From Bacteroidota bacterium (lineage in GTDB: Bacteria > Bacteroidota > Bacteroidia > Sphingobacteriales > Sphingobacteriaceae): a stretch of DNA of 64,000 nucleotides. The number at the start of each line of letters is the position of its first letter. Position 1 is the stretch's first letter. Made by a program: the position numbers and the translations under genes. The DNA is taken from contig JABDGE010000001.1 of assembly GCA_013286235.1 (NCBI GenBank), forward strand, positions 1 to 64,000, read 5' to 3'. Under the pieces are notes generated by a model. It searched no databases, was not told the origin of the DNA, and was given only the letters and a program-made list of their open reading frames with translations. Of this stretch, positions 1 through 10,196 are shown piece by piece.

Positions 1-2286
1 GAGCACTGCGGCCAGCGCAAATACCCACCAGTCAATATCGGTTCGATAGGTATATGCTTTCAGCCATTGGTTCATAAAATACCAGGCAAGGGGCGACGCG
101 ATCAGTAAAGCTATCCCCACCAGAATGATAAATTCCCTGGATAACAGCGCAAACAGCGATGAAACGCTGGCGCCAAGAACTTTGCGAATGCCAATTTCCT
201 TCACCCTTTGTTCGGCCGTGAACATAGCAAGGCCCAGCAGGCCAAGACAGGAGATAAAAATGGCCAGGAACGCAAAGGTTTTTGAAAGCCTGCCAACCAC
301 CTGCTCGTTATTATACAGCTTTTGGTACTCCTTATCTGTAAAATAATAGGTAAATGTAAACTTGGGGTTTAGCTCTTTGCACAATTTTTCAAGCGTGGCA
401 ACGGCTTGCTGCGTTTGGCCGGGTTTGGTGCGCACCAGTATGTTACCGTAGTGAACGGTATCTCCCAGGTGGACAACAAGCGGTTGTATCTGCTCCCTGA
501 GCGAATTAAAATGAAAATCCTTCAGCACACCGATTATCTTTCCTTTTTTACCCCACATAGTGAACGGCCTGTTTATCGGGTCCTTGTAACCAATGCGTTT
601 CAGGGCGGCTTCGTTGATGAGGTAACCCAAAGAGTCGGTCGCAAAATCGCGGGAATAATCCCTGCCGGCTGCCATTTGTAGTTTCATGGTTTTGGTAAAA
701 TCATACCCCACAGACACCTGGGTAAACTCTATGTTTACATTCGGGTCCTTGCCATCCCAGTTTACACCGCCGGTTGTACTGCCGAAATTGACAGGTGCGT
801 CGGACATGCGCGAAACATCTTTTATGCCAGGCATGTTGAGCGCCTCGTTCTTAAAAATGTTATAGTTTTTAGCTAAATCCCCTTCGATGGGGAGATATAG
901 CAGGTTTTCGCGATCGTATCCAAGATCTTTGCTTTGGATATAATTCACTTGTTTTGAGATCACGATGGTACCGACGATTAAAAGTATCGACAACCCAAAT
1001 TGAAAAACCACCAGGCCCTTGCGGAACCAGGCTGATCCGCTGCTTAGCTTCAATGTTCCTTTTAACACCGAAACCGGTTTGAAGGCTGAAAGGAACAGGG
1101 CCGGGTAACTGCCGGAGATAAAACCGGTTACTAAAGTGAGCAGCAACATTCCTATCCAGAACAGGTAATTTTCAAATGGATAGTCGATTTGCTTTTGCGT
1201 AATTGTATCGAAAACCGGCAACAATACGATAACCAGGGCAATGGCGATAACCAGCGCGATAAAAGTGAGCATTACCGCCTCACCGATAAACTGGCGGATA
1301 AGCACCGGCCGCAAGGCGCCGACTACTTTTCGTACGCCTATCTCTTTAGCGCGTTTAACAGAACGCGCCGTAGTAAGATTCATGAAATTAATGCAGGCTA
1401 TCAGCATGATCAGCACCGCTACAAAACTAAACAGCCGCACGTACTCAATCTGCCCGCCATCGGGCCGCCCGTCGTCCCCGAAATGAGAATACAGGTAAAC
1501 GTCGGACACTTTCTGCAAGCCCAATTGTTCCCGGAAGGCTTTGCTTTGCTCTTTGTTCAGCTTATCCAGGAACCGGGTTATTTTTTTGTCGACCACCTCG
1601 CCCTTTGCACCCGGACGCAGCATTACAAAAGCGTTAGGGCCGTTATTGCCCCATTGCTTGGCCCAGTCGTTTTCTTTTAAAAAGCTGGTCCAGTTTATCA
1701 GGTAGTCGAACTGAAGAGACGAATTATGCGGGATGTCATCAAAGACCGCAGTCACCTTAAAATCCTTTAGATTATTGTAGCGGATGTTTTTACCCATCGC
1801 GGCCTGTGCGCTGCCAAAAAACTCATTGGCCATTTTGTGTGATATAGCCATGCTTACCGGCGTATTTAACGCCGTAACAGCGTTACCCTGCAATAACGGA
1901 AAGCTGAACATTTTAAAGAAGTCCGAATCGGCGAAGTTGCCGTTCAGCTTTATTATCTTATCGTTAACCTGGAAGGTATTGTCATTGTTAAAACCCCATT
2001 GAGTGGCGTATTGTATGTCGGGGATGTTTCGCTTCAGTTCATTAGCCAATACACCCGGCACCGAATACTGCCCATGCACCTTACCGTCGTAATACTGCCG
2101 TTCCGTAACCATATACAACCGAGGGCCGTTCACATGAAAGGCATCCATGCTTAATTCATTTTGCACCCACAGCATGATCAGGATACTACAGGCCATGCCC
2201 AGGCCCAGCCCGAGAATGTTAATAGATGAGAAAAACTTGTTCCGCCACAAGTTTCTCCAGGCGATTTTAAGATAGTTTTTTATCAT
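1..2286 (-). CDS. Permease 1 of the array, MacB/FtsX-like, C-terminus beyond window edge
   Basis: Partial: 762 codons from the ATG at 2286 run off the left edge in frame. By comparison with its neighbours about 30-40 residues are missing. The N-terminus reads MIKNYLKIAWRNLWRNKFF and is followed by a membrane segment. The first cytoplasmic coupling motif is KRAKEIGVRKVVGA, the second VKEIGIRKVLGASVSS, and the second periplasmic domain has KIIGVLKDFHFNSL. The last residues in the window (DIDWWVFALAAVL) belong to the final membrane helix. The ATG lies 2 nt after a G-rich palindromic repeat. The second-lobe periplasmic part resembles permeases 2, 7 and 12 (for example a WDGK stretch). The substrate is unknown. 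No stop or frameshift was seen, so the gene looks intact apart from the window edge. Confidence 0.9.
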   Translation of the reverse strand, partial: MIKNYLKIAWRNLWRNKFFSSINILGLGLGMACSILIMLWVQNELSMDAFHVNGPRLYMVTERQYYDGKVHGQYSVPGVLANELKRNIPDIQYATQWGFNNDNTFQVNDKIIKLNGNFADSDFFKMFSFPLLQGNAVTALNTPVSMAISHKMANEFFGSAQAAMGKNIRYNNLKDFKVTAVFDDIPHNSSLQFDYLINWTSFLKENDWAKQWGNNGPNAFVMLRPGAKGEVVDKKITRFLDKLNKEQSKAFREQLGLQKVSDVYLYSHFGDDGRPDGGQIEYVRLFSFVAVLIMLIACINFMNLTTARSVKRAKEIGVRKVVGALRPVLIRQFIGEAVMLTFIALVIAIALVIVLLPVFDTITQKQIDYPFENYLFWIGMLLLTLVTGFISGSYPALFLSAFKPVSVLKGTLKLSSGSAWFRKGLVVFQFGLSILLIVGTIVISKQVNYIQSKDLGYDRENLLYLPIEGDLAKNYNIFKNEALNMPGIKDVSRMSDAPVNFGSTTGGVNWDGKDPNVNIEFTQVSVGYDFTKTMKLQMAAGRDYSRDFATDSLGYLINEAALKRIGYKDPINRPFTMWGKKGKIIGVLKDFHFNSLREQIQPLVVHLGDTVHYGNILVRTKPGQTQQAVATLEKLCKELNPKFTFTYYFTDKEYQKLYNNEQVVGRLSKTFAFLAIFISCLGLLGLAMFTAEQRVKEIGIRKVLGASVSSLFALLSREFIILVGIALLIASPLAWYFMNQWLKAYTYRTDIDWWVFALAAVL

Positions 2287-2295
2287 AGCCCCTAA

Positions 2296-2346
2296 CCCCC
2301 GCCAGCCGGCGGGGGAATTTAACGCCCCCCGGCCCCCTAAAGGGGG
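2296..2346. repeat. Two G/C palindromes upstream of permease 1
   Basis: A 20-bp imperfect palindrome with 8-bp arms CCCCCGCC/GGCGGGGG (2296-2315) is followed by CCCCCTAAAGGGGG (2333-2346). They sit in the 152-bp gap between permeases 1 and 2, 10 bp before the permease 1 ATG. Confidence 0.85.
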
Positions 2347-2411
2347 AGGGCTAAAAGTTTAATTTCTTATTTTATACTCTCGTTTATTATTTACACATGT
2401 GCACATCCACT

Positions 2412-2438
2412 CCCCCTTTAGGGGGTCAGGGGGGCGGG
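2412..2438. repeat. G/C palindrome directly after permease 2 stop
   Basis: CCCCCTTTAGGGGG at 2412-2425 is followed by a G-run that touches the stop codon of permease 2. It is the same element found before start codons in this array, in the opposite orientation relative to the gene. Confidence 0.8.
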
Positions 2439-4805
2439 TTACTCGCTCCGCAAGCTCTTCACCGGGTTCATCAGCGCCGCTTTGATGGCCTGCCAGCTTA
2501 CGGTAAGCATGCAAACTACCAGGCTCAACACCAGCGTCACCATAAATACCCATAGGCTTAATGCTGTTTTAAAGGTGAATTGCGACATCCAGCCGCGAAT
2601 AGTCCACCAGCTTAGCAGTGAGCCCAGCACAAACGAGATACTTACCAGTATCAAAAACTCCTGCGATAGTTTAACCCAAATGGAGCCAATAGATGCGCCA
2701 AGCACTTTACGTATGCCAATCTCCTTTTTCCGCTGTTCGGCCGAGAATGAGGCCAGGCCGAAAAGGCCCAGGCATGAAATAATGATAGCCAGGCAGGTAA
2801 AGGAAATGGCCATGTTGCCCAGCACCTTCTCGTTGCTGAACTTTTCATTGTAACGCTCGTCCGTAAAGCGATAATCTAAAGGATAATCGGGATTATATTT
2901 TTTGTAAATGTCCTGGATGAGGGCCAGGCTTGCCGATATCGACTTATTTGGGCTTAGGCGCAGGCTGATGTTGCCGGTCCAACCGGGCATAAAAGCTATG
3001 ATGGCAGGCTTTACAGGCTCATAAGGCGATCCCCAGGTAAAGTTTTCCACTACTCCTACAACCTTGCGTTTGGCGCCCTGGTAGTTAACGATCTGACCGA
3101 GCGGCTCCTTAAAACGCATCATTTTTACGGCAGCCTGGTTAAGGATAATAGCAGCCGTATCCGTTGGGTAATCCTTTGAAAAATCCCGGCCCTCCACCAG
3201 TTTGACACCGTAGGTGCCGACGAAATGGTAAGTCACCGCCATCTGGTCGATGGGAATTTTATCTTCGCCGGGCAGTTGCCCCTGCCAGGTAATGCCCCAG
3301 GAATTGCTGCCATTGCTTACGATACTCATCGAAGTCATTGCGCCATCGGTAACGGCCCCGGCATTCACCAGGTCGCGGCGGAAATCTTCAAAACGTTTAT
3401 CCATCACCCCATCAACCGGCATTTCTATCAGCCCGAAACGGTCATACCCTATCGGCCTGTTTTTTGCATAAATGATCTGCTTATAAATAAAAATGCTTGA
3501 TAAAATCAGGCAAGTGGCAAATGTAAACTGGATCACCACAAGGAACTTGCGCGGGTTGAACACCTGCTTAACTTGCACCAATTGTCCCTTAAGCACTTTT
3601 ACAGGTTTGAATGACGCCAAAAACAGCGCCGGGTAACTGCCGGCAATAAGGCCGGTGAAAACTGTTACGCCAATCGCCCCAAGCCATGCATAGGGGTTAT
3701 TGTAGGGAACCAGTAATTTCACATTGATAACATTCTGAAAAACAGGTATGAGCAAAGCGATAAATCCAATGGCAAACGCAAGAGAGATAAAAGCCATCAG
3801 CAGCGATTCGCCCATAAATTGGGCGACAAGCGATGCGCGCGCGGCTCCGATTGCCTTGCGCACCCCTACTTCCCGTGCCCTGCGCTCGGACCTGGCAGTC
3901 GACAAATTCATAAAGTTGATGCAGGCGATCATCAATATACCGATGGCCAGCCACAAAAATAGCTTCACATTACCAACCCTGCCGCCAACACTTACACCAT
4001 TCTTAAAGTCGCTATACAGGTGATATTTCAGCAGCGGGTAAAGGAAAATGGTATTTTCTTTGTTCACCGGATCGTAACGGGCAACGATATTTTTAAGCTT
4101 TGCATTAACGGCATCCATCGAGGCGCCAGGCTTCAGCAATGCATAGGTTTTGAAGGAATAGTTGCCCCAGCCGCTCGTTTTAAACCAGCTTTGCTCGGCG
4201 CAGACCTGGTCCCAATTGATCAGGACTTTAAAATCAAACGTTGAATTTTCAGGATTGTCCTTCACTACTGCGCTGACCTTTAACGGGAACGCCTGATCAA
4301 GCTTAATAACCCGGCCCACGGGATTAATATTACCAAATAGCGCCTGAGCGGCTGATTCGGTGAGCACTACCGACGACAGATCAGCCAGCGCCGTCTTTTC
4401 ATCGCCATAAATAAATTTATATGTAAATAAGTTAAAAAACTGCGCATCGGCCGCCATGGCCGGTAGCTTCAGGCCTTTTTCTTTGTAATTTACCAGCCTG
4501 GGGTATACCCAGTTTATCCGCACAACCCGGTCAATCTCGGGGAAATCTTTTTTCATAGCCGGCGCAAGCGGCACGGGAGTAGCGTCGCCTGTCATTACTT
4601 CGCCGTTGCTCGGCTGGTTGCGCATCACTTTGTACAGGCGGGCGGCATTAATATTGTTTTTATCAAAGCTGAACTCGTTATACACGTAAATCAGCAGCAT
4701 AAAGCTCACTGCCATCCCAATGGCAAGCCCGCCAATGTTGATGAAACTGAAAAGGCGGTTCTTCAGCAGGTTACGCCAGGCAATTTTGAAGTAGTTTTTT
4801 ATCAT
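2439..4805 (-). CDS. Permease 2, two-lobe MacB/FtsX-like ABC transporter permease
   Basis: 788 aa, used here as the reference for the array. Visible layout: membrane helix about 20-42; first periplasmic MacB-type domain about 45-275; three-helix FtsX block about 283-410 with the cytoplasmic coupling motif REVGVRKAIGA at 311-321; a fifth helix near 425-450; second periplasmic domain about 455-665 containing KVVGVVENF; second FtsX block from about 670 with KEIGIRKVLGA at 694-704. The C-terminus is NPVKSLRSE. MacB works as a homodimer of four-helix subunits with a fused ATPase. Here both lobes are in one chain and the ATPase is absent, so it must borrow one, most likely that at 34172-34849. It is an inner-membrane protein of unknown substrate: export of a peptide, lipid or antibiotic, or lipoprotein extraction, are all possible. 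Confidence 0.93.
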   Translation of the reverse strand: MIKNYFKIAWRNLLKNRLFSFINIGGLAIGMAVSFMLLIYVYNEFSFDKNNINAARLYKVMRNQPSNGEVMTGDATPVPLAPAMKKDFPEIDRVVRINWVYPRLVNYKEKGLKLPAMAADAQFFNLFTYKFIYGDEKTALADLSSVVLTESAAQALFGNINPVGRVIKLDQAFPLKVSAVVKDNPENSTFDFKVLINWDQVCAEQSWFKTSGWGNYSFKTYALLKPGASMDAVNAKLKNIVARYDPVNKENTIFLYPLLKYHLYSDFKNGVSVGGRVGNVKLFLWLAIGILMIACINFMNLSTARSERRAREVGVRKAIGAARASLVAQFMGESLLMAFISLAFAIGFIALLIPVFQNVINVKLLVPYNNPYAWLGAIGVTVFTGLIAGSYPALFLASFKPVKVLKGQLVQVKQVFNPRKFLVVIQFTFATCLILSSIFIYKQIIYAKNRPIGYDRFGLIEMPVDGVMDKRFEDFRRDLVNAGAVTDGAMTSMSIVSNGSNSWGITWQGQLPGEDKIPIDQMAVTYHFVGTYGVKLVEGRDFSKDYPTDTAAIILNQAAVKMMRFKEPLGQIVNYQGAKRKVVGVVENFTWGSPYEPVKPAIIAFMPGWTGNISLRLSPNKSISASLALIQDIYKKYNPDYPLDYRFTDERYNEKFSNEKVLGNMAISFTCLAIIISCLGLFGLASFSAEQRKKEIGIRKVLGASIGSIWVKLSQEFLILVSISFVLGSLLSWWTIRGWMSQFTFKTALSLWVFMVTLVLSLVVCMLTVSWQAIKAALMNPVKSLRSE

Positions 4806-4817
4806 ATGACCCCCTAA

Positions 4818-4831
4818 CCCCCTAAAGGGGG
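4818..4831. repeat. G/C palindrome upstream of permease 2
   Basis: CCCCCTAAAGGGGG, followed towards the gene by a G-run, 12 nt before the permease 2 ATG. Confidence 0.85.
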
Positions 4832-5050
4832 AATTTTAAATGTGTTAGCTAATGTTTTTAAAGCTCTTAAACGGCTCATTCTTGCAGAGTACCATAATTA
4901 ATATTGATAGTAGTTAATAAATCCCGATGATTCAATTATTAGACGACGATTTCATCGAAGGCGTTGCATGGAGTTACTCAAAAATTCAAAACTTTTATTG
5001 AGGTACAGGCACCCAGGCAACTGCCACGACCAAGCCCCAAAGCTCCGACT

Positions 5051-5103
5051 ATGAACTATGAGCCATGAACTATGAACCAACTGCCAACTGCCACTGCAAA
5101 CTG
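5051..5103. repeat. Short-word repeats after permease 3 stop
   Basis: Two degenerate word families run into the 3' end of permease 3: ATGAACTATGA(G/A)CC (three rounds) and AACTGCC-type heptamers (about four). The same pair of families recurs at 35131-35184, at the 3' end of the adaptor gene. Nothing else was seen in the 299-bp gap 4806-5104. Confidence 0.75.
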
Positions 5104-5104
5104 C

Positions 5105-7582
5105 TCACTCGCTTCTAAGGCTCCTCACCGGGTTCACAATAGCCGCTTTAACCGTTTGAAAGCTGGATGTAACAACAGCCGCGAGCAGCATGCCTGCCCC
5201 GCTCGCCGCGAATATCCACCAGCTGATGGTCGTCTTATCTGCATAATTGTCCATCCATTTGTTCATGGCTAACCACGCAAGCGGCGTAACGATCACAAAT
5301 GCCAGCATGATAAGCAGCACCAGTTCAGTCGATAATAAGGTTACGATCTGTGATACCGATGCACCCAGCACCTTCCGTACCCCGATTTCCTTTGTCCGCT
5401 GGCTGGTGGTGTAAATAGCAAGCCCCAACAAGCCTAAACAGCTGATCAATATCGATAAGCCAGTGGCCCATGTCAGCAAAGTAGAGGTATGCTGCTCCTG
5501 GTCGTAAAATTGAGCGATCGATTTATCATAAAACTGGTAGTCGAAATCATCATCAGGATAACTCTCTTTCCATATTTTTCCCATAGCGGCAATTGTTTTA
5601 TTCCAATCTCCTCCGGCTGGCGATTCGGGTTTTAAGGCAACATGAAAGGTGCCGCTTTGGTAGTTATCGTTGGCCTTGCTTGCAAGAATTGCAAGCGGCT
5701 TTACCGGCGACTGCAGCGAATGTTCGTAAAAATCAGCAATAACACCCACAATGCGCACATTTTTCAAACCATTAAATTTTTCGAGGTCTTTCCCGACAGC
5801 ATCGTGCGGGTGTATAAAACCAATTATCCTGGCGTATTTGTCATTAATCACCAGGGCGGTTGAGGAATCGCCGGCCTGGATATTGCGGCCGGCAAGCATT
5901 TTGATTTGATAGACCTTTATATAATTTTCGTCAGCATATTTTACCTCGACCTCGCTGTTGATCTCTTTTTTTCCGTCCTTGTAGGTTGCCAACGTGGTAT
6001 TTGTTGATCCGGAAGAGGGGGCGGCAGTGCCTGCACTTACCAGTTCAATGCCCGGCAGCGCGCGCAATTTATTTAGCATAACCTGGTTAGCACCCGCGGT
6101 GCGGTGCTTCCAGGGCGAATTGATGAAAACAATAGCATCCTTTTTAAAACCAAGGTCCTTATGCAGGGCGTAATAAATTTGTTTGCTCACCTGCAAGGTG
6201 GCCATGATAAAAAATTGAGCGATCACGAACTGCGATACCGTGAGCGATTTGCGCAGCCAGGCATTCCGCGTTTTGTGGCTGTTGCTTTGCGCCTGGTTTT
6301 TCAGCACCAGCACCGGTTTATAGCCGGATAGCATTAGGGCGGGATAAAAGCCGGATAAAACACTCACCACGACCGTTAAAGCAAACAGGAACAGGAAAAT
6401 ACCAGGCTGATGAATAAAATCAGCCTTGACGCCCTGCGCGATAAAATCGGAAAATAACTTCAGGATCAAGGGTGTTAAACACACCGAAATAATCACTGCG
6501 ACAAACGTTATCAAGAAAGTCTCGCTTAAAAATTGCACCACCAGCTGCATACGGCTGCTGCCCATTGTTTTGCGGATACCGATTTCCTTAGCCCTTTGTG
6601 CCGCCTGTGCGGTTGTTAAATTGATAAAGTTAATGCAGCCCAATAGCAAAAGGAAAGCGGCAACTACCAGCAGCAGGTATAACCTGGTTTTGCTGGCCGC
6701 GGAGCTGAAATCAAAAGTGCCGTATTTTTCGTCGAAATGAATATCCTTCAAGGCTTGGACGGTAAATGATCGTGAGCTGCCTTGTTTCAGTTCTTCGGGT
6801 GTTGGAGGAGAACTCTTTTTCAGGACAGCGTTGATCTGCCGTTCAACATTGGCTGCCGATGTATGAGGCGACAGCTTGATAAACACTTCGGACGCAGAAT
6901 TGGTGCTATTCCACTGGTCTAATTGCAAACTGTTGCCAAGAGCAGTTTTGGGTACTGCCGAGCTGAAAGAAATAAAGTCGTGACAGGAAAAATCGGTATT
7001 CTGCGTGATCGTTTGTACTATGCCTGTCACCGTAGTTTTTAAGGTGTCATATGTCACCACTTTGCCGATCATCTGGTCGTACGATAGCGATGGGAAATAA
7101 AGCTTTGCCCGGTCGGACGTAAGTACCACATGATATGGCGCATTCAATGCGCTGGTTGAAGAACCAGCGAGCCATACATAGTGAAATATTTTAAAATAGT
7201 TTTGGTCGGCCAGTGTTATCCTGTCCTGCGATTTAAGCTTTACCGGTTCATTATGCTTACCCGCCACAATTACATCAGCACCCAATGAATAAAGGGGCGC
7301 CGTTACCTCAACGCCGCTTACCTGGTTCCCTACGGCATCTGCCAGCGGCGCGCAAACCCCGTAGCTGTAGCTCGGATTGCCCTGGAACGAAAAATTGCTT
7401 ACGACCCGATAGATACGGTCGCTGTCTTTGTGAAATTTATCGAATGTAAAATCATAATTCACAATCAGGTAGATGACCAGCGAAGCGCTGATCCCAATTG
7501 AAAGCCCGATAATATTGATGAAGGTAAAAATCTTGTGTTTCCAAAACCCCCGGAAGGCAATTTTAAAATAGTTCTTTATCAT
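5105..7582 (-). CDS. Permease 3, two-lobe MacB/FtsX-like ABC transporter permease
   Basis: 825 aa, the longest of the complete paralogs. The extra length lies in the periplasmic domains. The first coupling motif is RAKEIGIRKTMGSSRMQ, with TMGSS in place of the usual VLGS/VIGA. The second is TKEIGVRKVLGASVSQ. The second periplasmic domain has RIVGVIADFYEHSL. The N-terminus MIKNYFKIAFRGFWKHK is family-typical and the C-terminus is NPVRSLRSE. Its 5' flank differs from most members: instead of the G-rich palindrome it has GAACCAATGAAC-type words right up to the ATG. It is divergent from the other members and has no obvious close partner in the array. Substrate unknown. Confidence 0.92.
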   Translation of the reverse strand: MIKNYFKIAFRGFWKHKIFTFINIIGLSIGISASLVIYLIVNYDFTFDKFHKDSDRIYRVVSNFSFQGNPSYSYGVCAPLADAVGNQVSGVEVTAPLYSLGADVIVAGKHNEPVKLKSQDRITLADQNYFKIFHYVWLAGSSTSALNAPYHVVLTSDRAKLYFPSLSYDQMIGKVVTYDTLKTTVTGIVQTITQNTDFSCHDFISFSSAVPKTALGNSLQLDQWNSTNSASEVFIKLSPHTSAANVERQINAVLKKSSPPTPEELKQGSSRSFTVQALKDIHFDEKYGTFDFSSAASKTRLYLLLVVAAFLLLLGCINFINLTTAQAAQRAKEIGIRKTMGSSRMQLVVQFLSETFLITFVAVIISVCLTPLILKLFSDFIAQGVKADFIHQPGIFLFLFALTVVVSVLSGFYPALMLSGYKPVLVLKNQAQSNSHKTRNAWLRKSLTVSQFVIAQFFIMATLQVSKQIYYALHKDLGFKKDAIVFINSPWKHRTAGANQVMLNKLRALPGIELVSAGTAAPSSGSTNTTLATYKDGKKEINSEVEVKYADENYIKVYQIKMLAGRNIQAGDSSTALVINDKYARIIGFIHPHDAVGKDLEKFNGLKNVRIVGVIADFYEHSLQSPVKPLAILASKANDNYQSGTFHVALKPESPAGGDWNKTIAAMGKIWKESYPDDDFDYQFYDKSIAQFYDQEQHTSTLLTWATGLSILISCLGLLGLAIYTTSQRTKEIGVRKVLGASVSQIVTLLSTELVLLIMLAFVIVTPLAWLAMNKWMDNYADKTTISWWIFAASGAGMLLAAVVTSSFQTVKAAIVNPVRSLRSE

Positions 7583-7616
7583 GATAGTTTAATTGTTCAT
7601 TGGTTCAACATTAGAT

Positions 7617-7717
7617 GTGAGATTTGAGATATGAGATTTGAGATTAAAAAGCCTGGTTTATAGAATTTAGTGTTCTTCACGACTATGTCTCATATCTCAC
7701 ATCTCATATCTCTCATT
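7617..7717. repeat. Inverted blocks of GAGAT(A/T)TGAGAT words
   Basis: The 133-bp gap between permeases 3 and 4 contains GAGATTTGAGATATGAGATT at about 7621-7646 and its near-inverse, CTCATATCTCACATCTCATA words, at 7688-7717, so the transcript could fold back on itself. The second block abuts the permease 4 stop codon. Confidence 0.75.
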
Positions 7718-10187
7718 ACTCGCTTCTAAGGCTTTCCACAGGGTTATTCAACGCGGCCTTTACTGATTGAAAGCTAATCGTAAACAAAGCGATAGCACAA
7801 ACCGCGCCTGTCGAAAGGGCAAACACCCACCAGCTGATATCGGTTTTATAGGCAAAGTCCTCAAGCCATTTATTCATCGCGTACCATGCAATCGGGAAGG
7901 CGATTAACGATGCGATAACAACAAGCTTCAAAAAATCCTTGCTTAGCATGGTTACCACATTCTGCACCGAGGCGCCCAGCACCTTGCGGATGCCGATCTC
8001 CTTCGTACGCCGTTCGGCGGTGAACATGGCCAGGCCAAGCAAGCCCAGGCAAGCCACCGTGAGCGATAAAAAGGTGAATACGCTGAACACCTTTCCAATG
8101 GTTTGATCGGTGCGGTACAGCGAGTCAAATTCGGCGTCCAGGAAGCTGTATTCAAAGGGATTATCAGGCATAAACTCTGCCCATTTGGCCTGGATTTGGC
8201 TAATCGCCTTTTGATAATCGCCCGGCTTTAGCCGTACAGCCAGGTAGGCAGGGTCCATATGGATCGCCTGCGATGTTTTGTAAAACAGGGCAAAGGACGA
8301 GATCGGGTTATGCAGGGATTCTGTGTTGAAATCCCTTACCACACCTATCACCTTAAATCTCAATTGGTCGCCTGGATATAATATCGTCTTCCCGATGGGG
8401 TTGCTCCAGCCTATTTGTTTTACAGCGGTTTCGTTCAGAATGATCGACGCTGAATCGGTGAAGTTCTTTGAAAAGTTTCTCCCCTCAAGTATTTGCAGCT
8501 TCAGCGTGGGCACAAAGGACTCATCTACCATATAGCCCGAAAGCCACAGGTCCTTCCCCGGAGCGGTCATGTTTTCTTCATCCTCCGGCTTATAAGTGTC
8601 AGTGTATGATTTTTGGGTTGGCAAACCAGTCGTTATACTCGCTCCTCCCACCTCCGGTAGTTGCAGCAGTTCCTGCCTGAAACTTTCTTCGTGCTGCCCC
8701 AGCCGGTCGGCATTGGCAACGATCAGGACGTTTTCCTTGTTAAATCCAAGGTCTTTCGACTGGTTAAAGACCAGTTGTTTATAAACGACTATGGTGCAAG
8801 TGATCAGAACAGTTGATACAGAGAACTGGAATACAACCAGCGCATTTCTCGTAAAGAATCCACCGCCCGTCTTGCCGGCGTCGGCGCTTCCCTTTAATAC
8901 CGCCGCCGGTTTAAACGACGTAAGGAAAAAGGCAGGATACATCCCTGCCAGCAGCGTGGTCAGCAAAACCAACAGGAAGAGCACCGCGACGGTGTACACG
9001 TTAAAAAATGCACGCAGGCTAAGCGCTTTTGCAGCAAGTTGATTGAAAGCAGGCAAACATACCGCGACGATAAAACAGGCAATCAACGTAGCGGAAACAG
9101 TATAAAGAAATGCTTCTGCAATAAATTGACTGATCAGTTGCCCGCGTTCCGACCCCAAAACCTTGCGGATGCCTACCTCTTTCGCCCGCTTTGCCGACTG
9201 CGCTGTTGCCAGGTTCATAAAGTTGACACATGCCAGCAGCATGATAAAGAGCGCGACCGCCGAGAAGATATACACGTATTTGATATCGCTTTGGTTGATG
9301 TAACGGCTGCCGATTTTCTGCGAGAACAGGTGGATCGCCGTCAAGGGCTGCAGGCTGATGTCGTATTTGCCACCGTTTTTAATAAATTGGTCAAACGGCT
9401 GGCCCAGCCGTTTAAAGGCAGTGGCCGCCTGTACCCGCACCATCGCCGGAAAACGGGCTTCCAGGCTTTTTATCGACGCTTCATCGTTCGGCACATTCGG
9501 TTTCAGCTTCACATAAGTACCCATCTGCAGCCATATCCAACTCCAGTTAAAACGTTTTACCAGCGGCATCCCCAGGTTGGATTGCAGTACGTCAAACTGC
9601 AATGACGACTGTTCCGGCAAGTCCTTTAACACCGCAGTCACGGTAAAGGGTTTTGCATATTCGTCAAAAACCAGGTTTTTACCGATAGGAGAAACATCTC
9701 CGAAGTATTTTTTGGCGGCCTTTTCCGTAAGGACAATATCATCCGGGCCGTTCAGGCAGGTTTTCGGGTCGCCCGCCAACAGTGGATAGTTAAAAAACTG
9801 CAGGAAATTGGAATCCACCGAGAGGAGGCTCCTTTCGGTTAGCGACCGACGCTGTCCCTTATCTACATAATGGATCACTTCATCTCCCGGCAGGAAGATT
9901 CGAGTATAGCTTTCCACCTCAGGGAAATTGCTCAGCAGCGCAGCCCCAACCGGTGGCGGCGTGTGGCCGGCGATAAATTCATCGTTGCCCGTCTTCTCAT
10001 GCGTATTTACGCGGTATATCCGGTTAGCATCTTTGAAAAACCGGTCGTACCCCAGCTCATCCTTTACGTACATCCCGATCAGCAGCACACATGCCAGCCC
10101 GATGGCCAGTCCGCTGATGTTAATGATGCTGCTAACCTTGTTCCGAACGAGGTTACGCCATGCTATTTTAAGATAGTTTCGTATCAT
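7716..10187 (-). CDS. Permease 4, two-lobe MacB/FtsX-like ABC transporter permease
   Basis: 823 aa. Coupling motifs are RAKEVGIRKVLGSERGQ in lobe one and TKEIGIRKVLGASVQN in lobe two, with KVIGVVRDFNTESL in the second periplasmic domain and NPVESLRSE at the end. The start (MIRNYLKIAWRNLVRNK) is fixed by family alignment and lies 9 nt after a perfect 20-bp G/C palindrome. The first periplasmic domain carries a long insert between about 200 and 270 relative to the 785-aa members. All membrane segments expected for two FtsX lobes are present, and nothing suggests decay. Confidence 0.92.
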   Translation of the reverse strand: MIRNYLKIAWRNLVRNKVSSIINISGLAIGLACVLLIGMYVKDELGYDRFFKDANRIYRVNTHEKTGNDEFIAGHTPPPVGAALLSNFPEVESYTRIFLPGDEVIHYVDKGQRRSLTERSLLSVDSNFLQFFNYPLLAGDPKTCLNGPDDIVLTEKAAKKYFGDVSPIGKNLVFDEYAKPFTVTAVLKDLPEQSSLQFDVLQSNLGMPLVKRFNWSWIWLQMGTYVKLKPNVPNDEASIKSLEARFPAMVRVQAATAFKRLGQPFDQFIKNGGKYDISLQPLTAIHLFSQKIGSRYINQSDIKYVYIFSAVALFIMLLACVNFMNLATAQSAKRAKEVGIRKVLGSERGQLISQFIAEAFLYTVSATLIACFIVAVCLPAFNQLAAKALSLRAFFNVYTVAVLFLLVLLTTLLAGMYPAFFLTSFKPAAVLKGSADAGKTGGGFFTRNALVVFQFSVSTVLITCTIVVYKQLVFNQSKDLGFNKENVLIVANADRLGQHEESFRQELLQLPEVGGASITTGLPTQKSYTDTYKPEDEENMTAPGKDLWLSGYMVDESFVPTLKLQILEGRNFSKNFTDSASIILNETAVKQIGWSNPIGKTILYPGDQLRFKVIGVVRDFNTESLHNPISSFALFYKTSQAIHMDPAYLAVRLKPGDYQKAISQIQAKWAEFMPDNPFEYSFLDAEFDSLYRTDQTIGKVFSVFTFLSLTVACLGLLGLAMFTAERRTKEIGIRKVLGASVQNVVTMLSKDFLKLVVIASLIAFPIAWYAMNKWLEDFAYKTDISWWVFALSTGAVCAIALFTISFQSVKAALNNPVESLRSE

Positions 10188-10196
10188 GCCCCCTAG

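Noticed and set aside
9039..9605. 188-codon plus-strand ORF antisense to permease 4, and many similar antisense ORFs within 1-33741
   Set aside because: They lie wholly inside well-supported permease genes on the other strand, show no domain or composition of a protein, and arise from the codon bias of the real genes.
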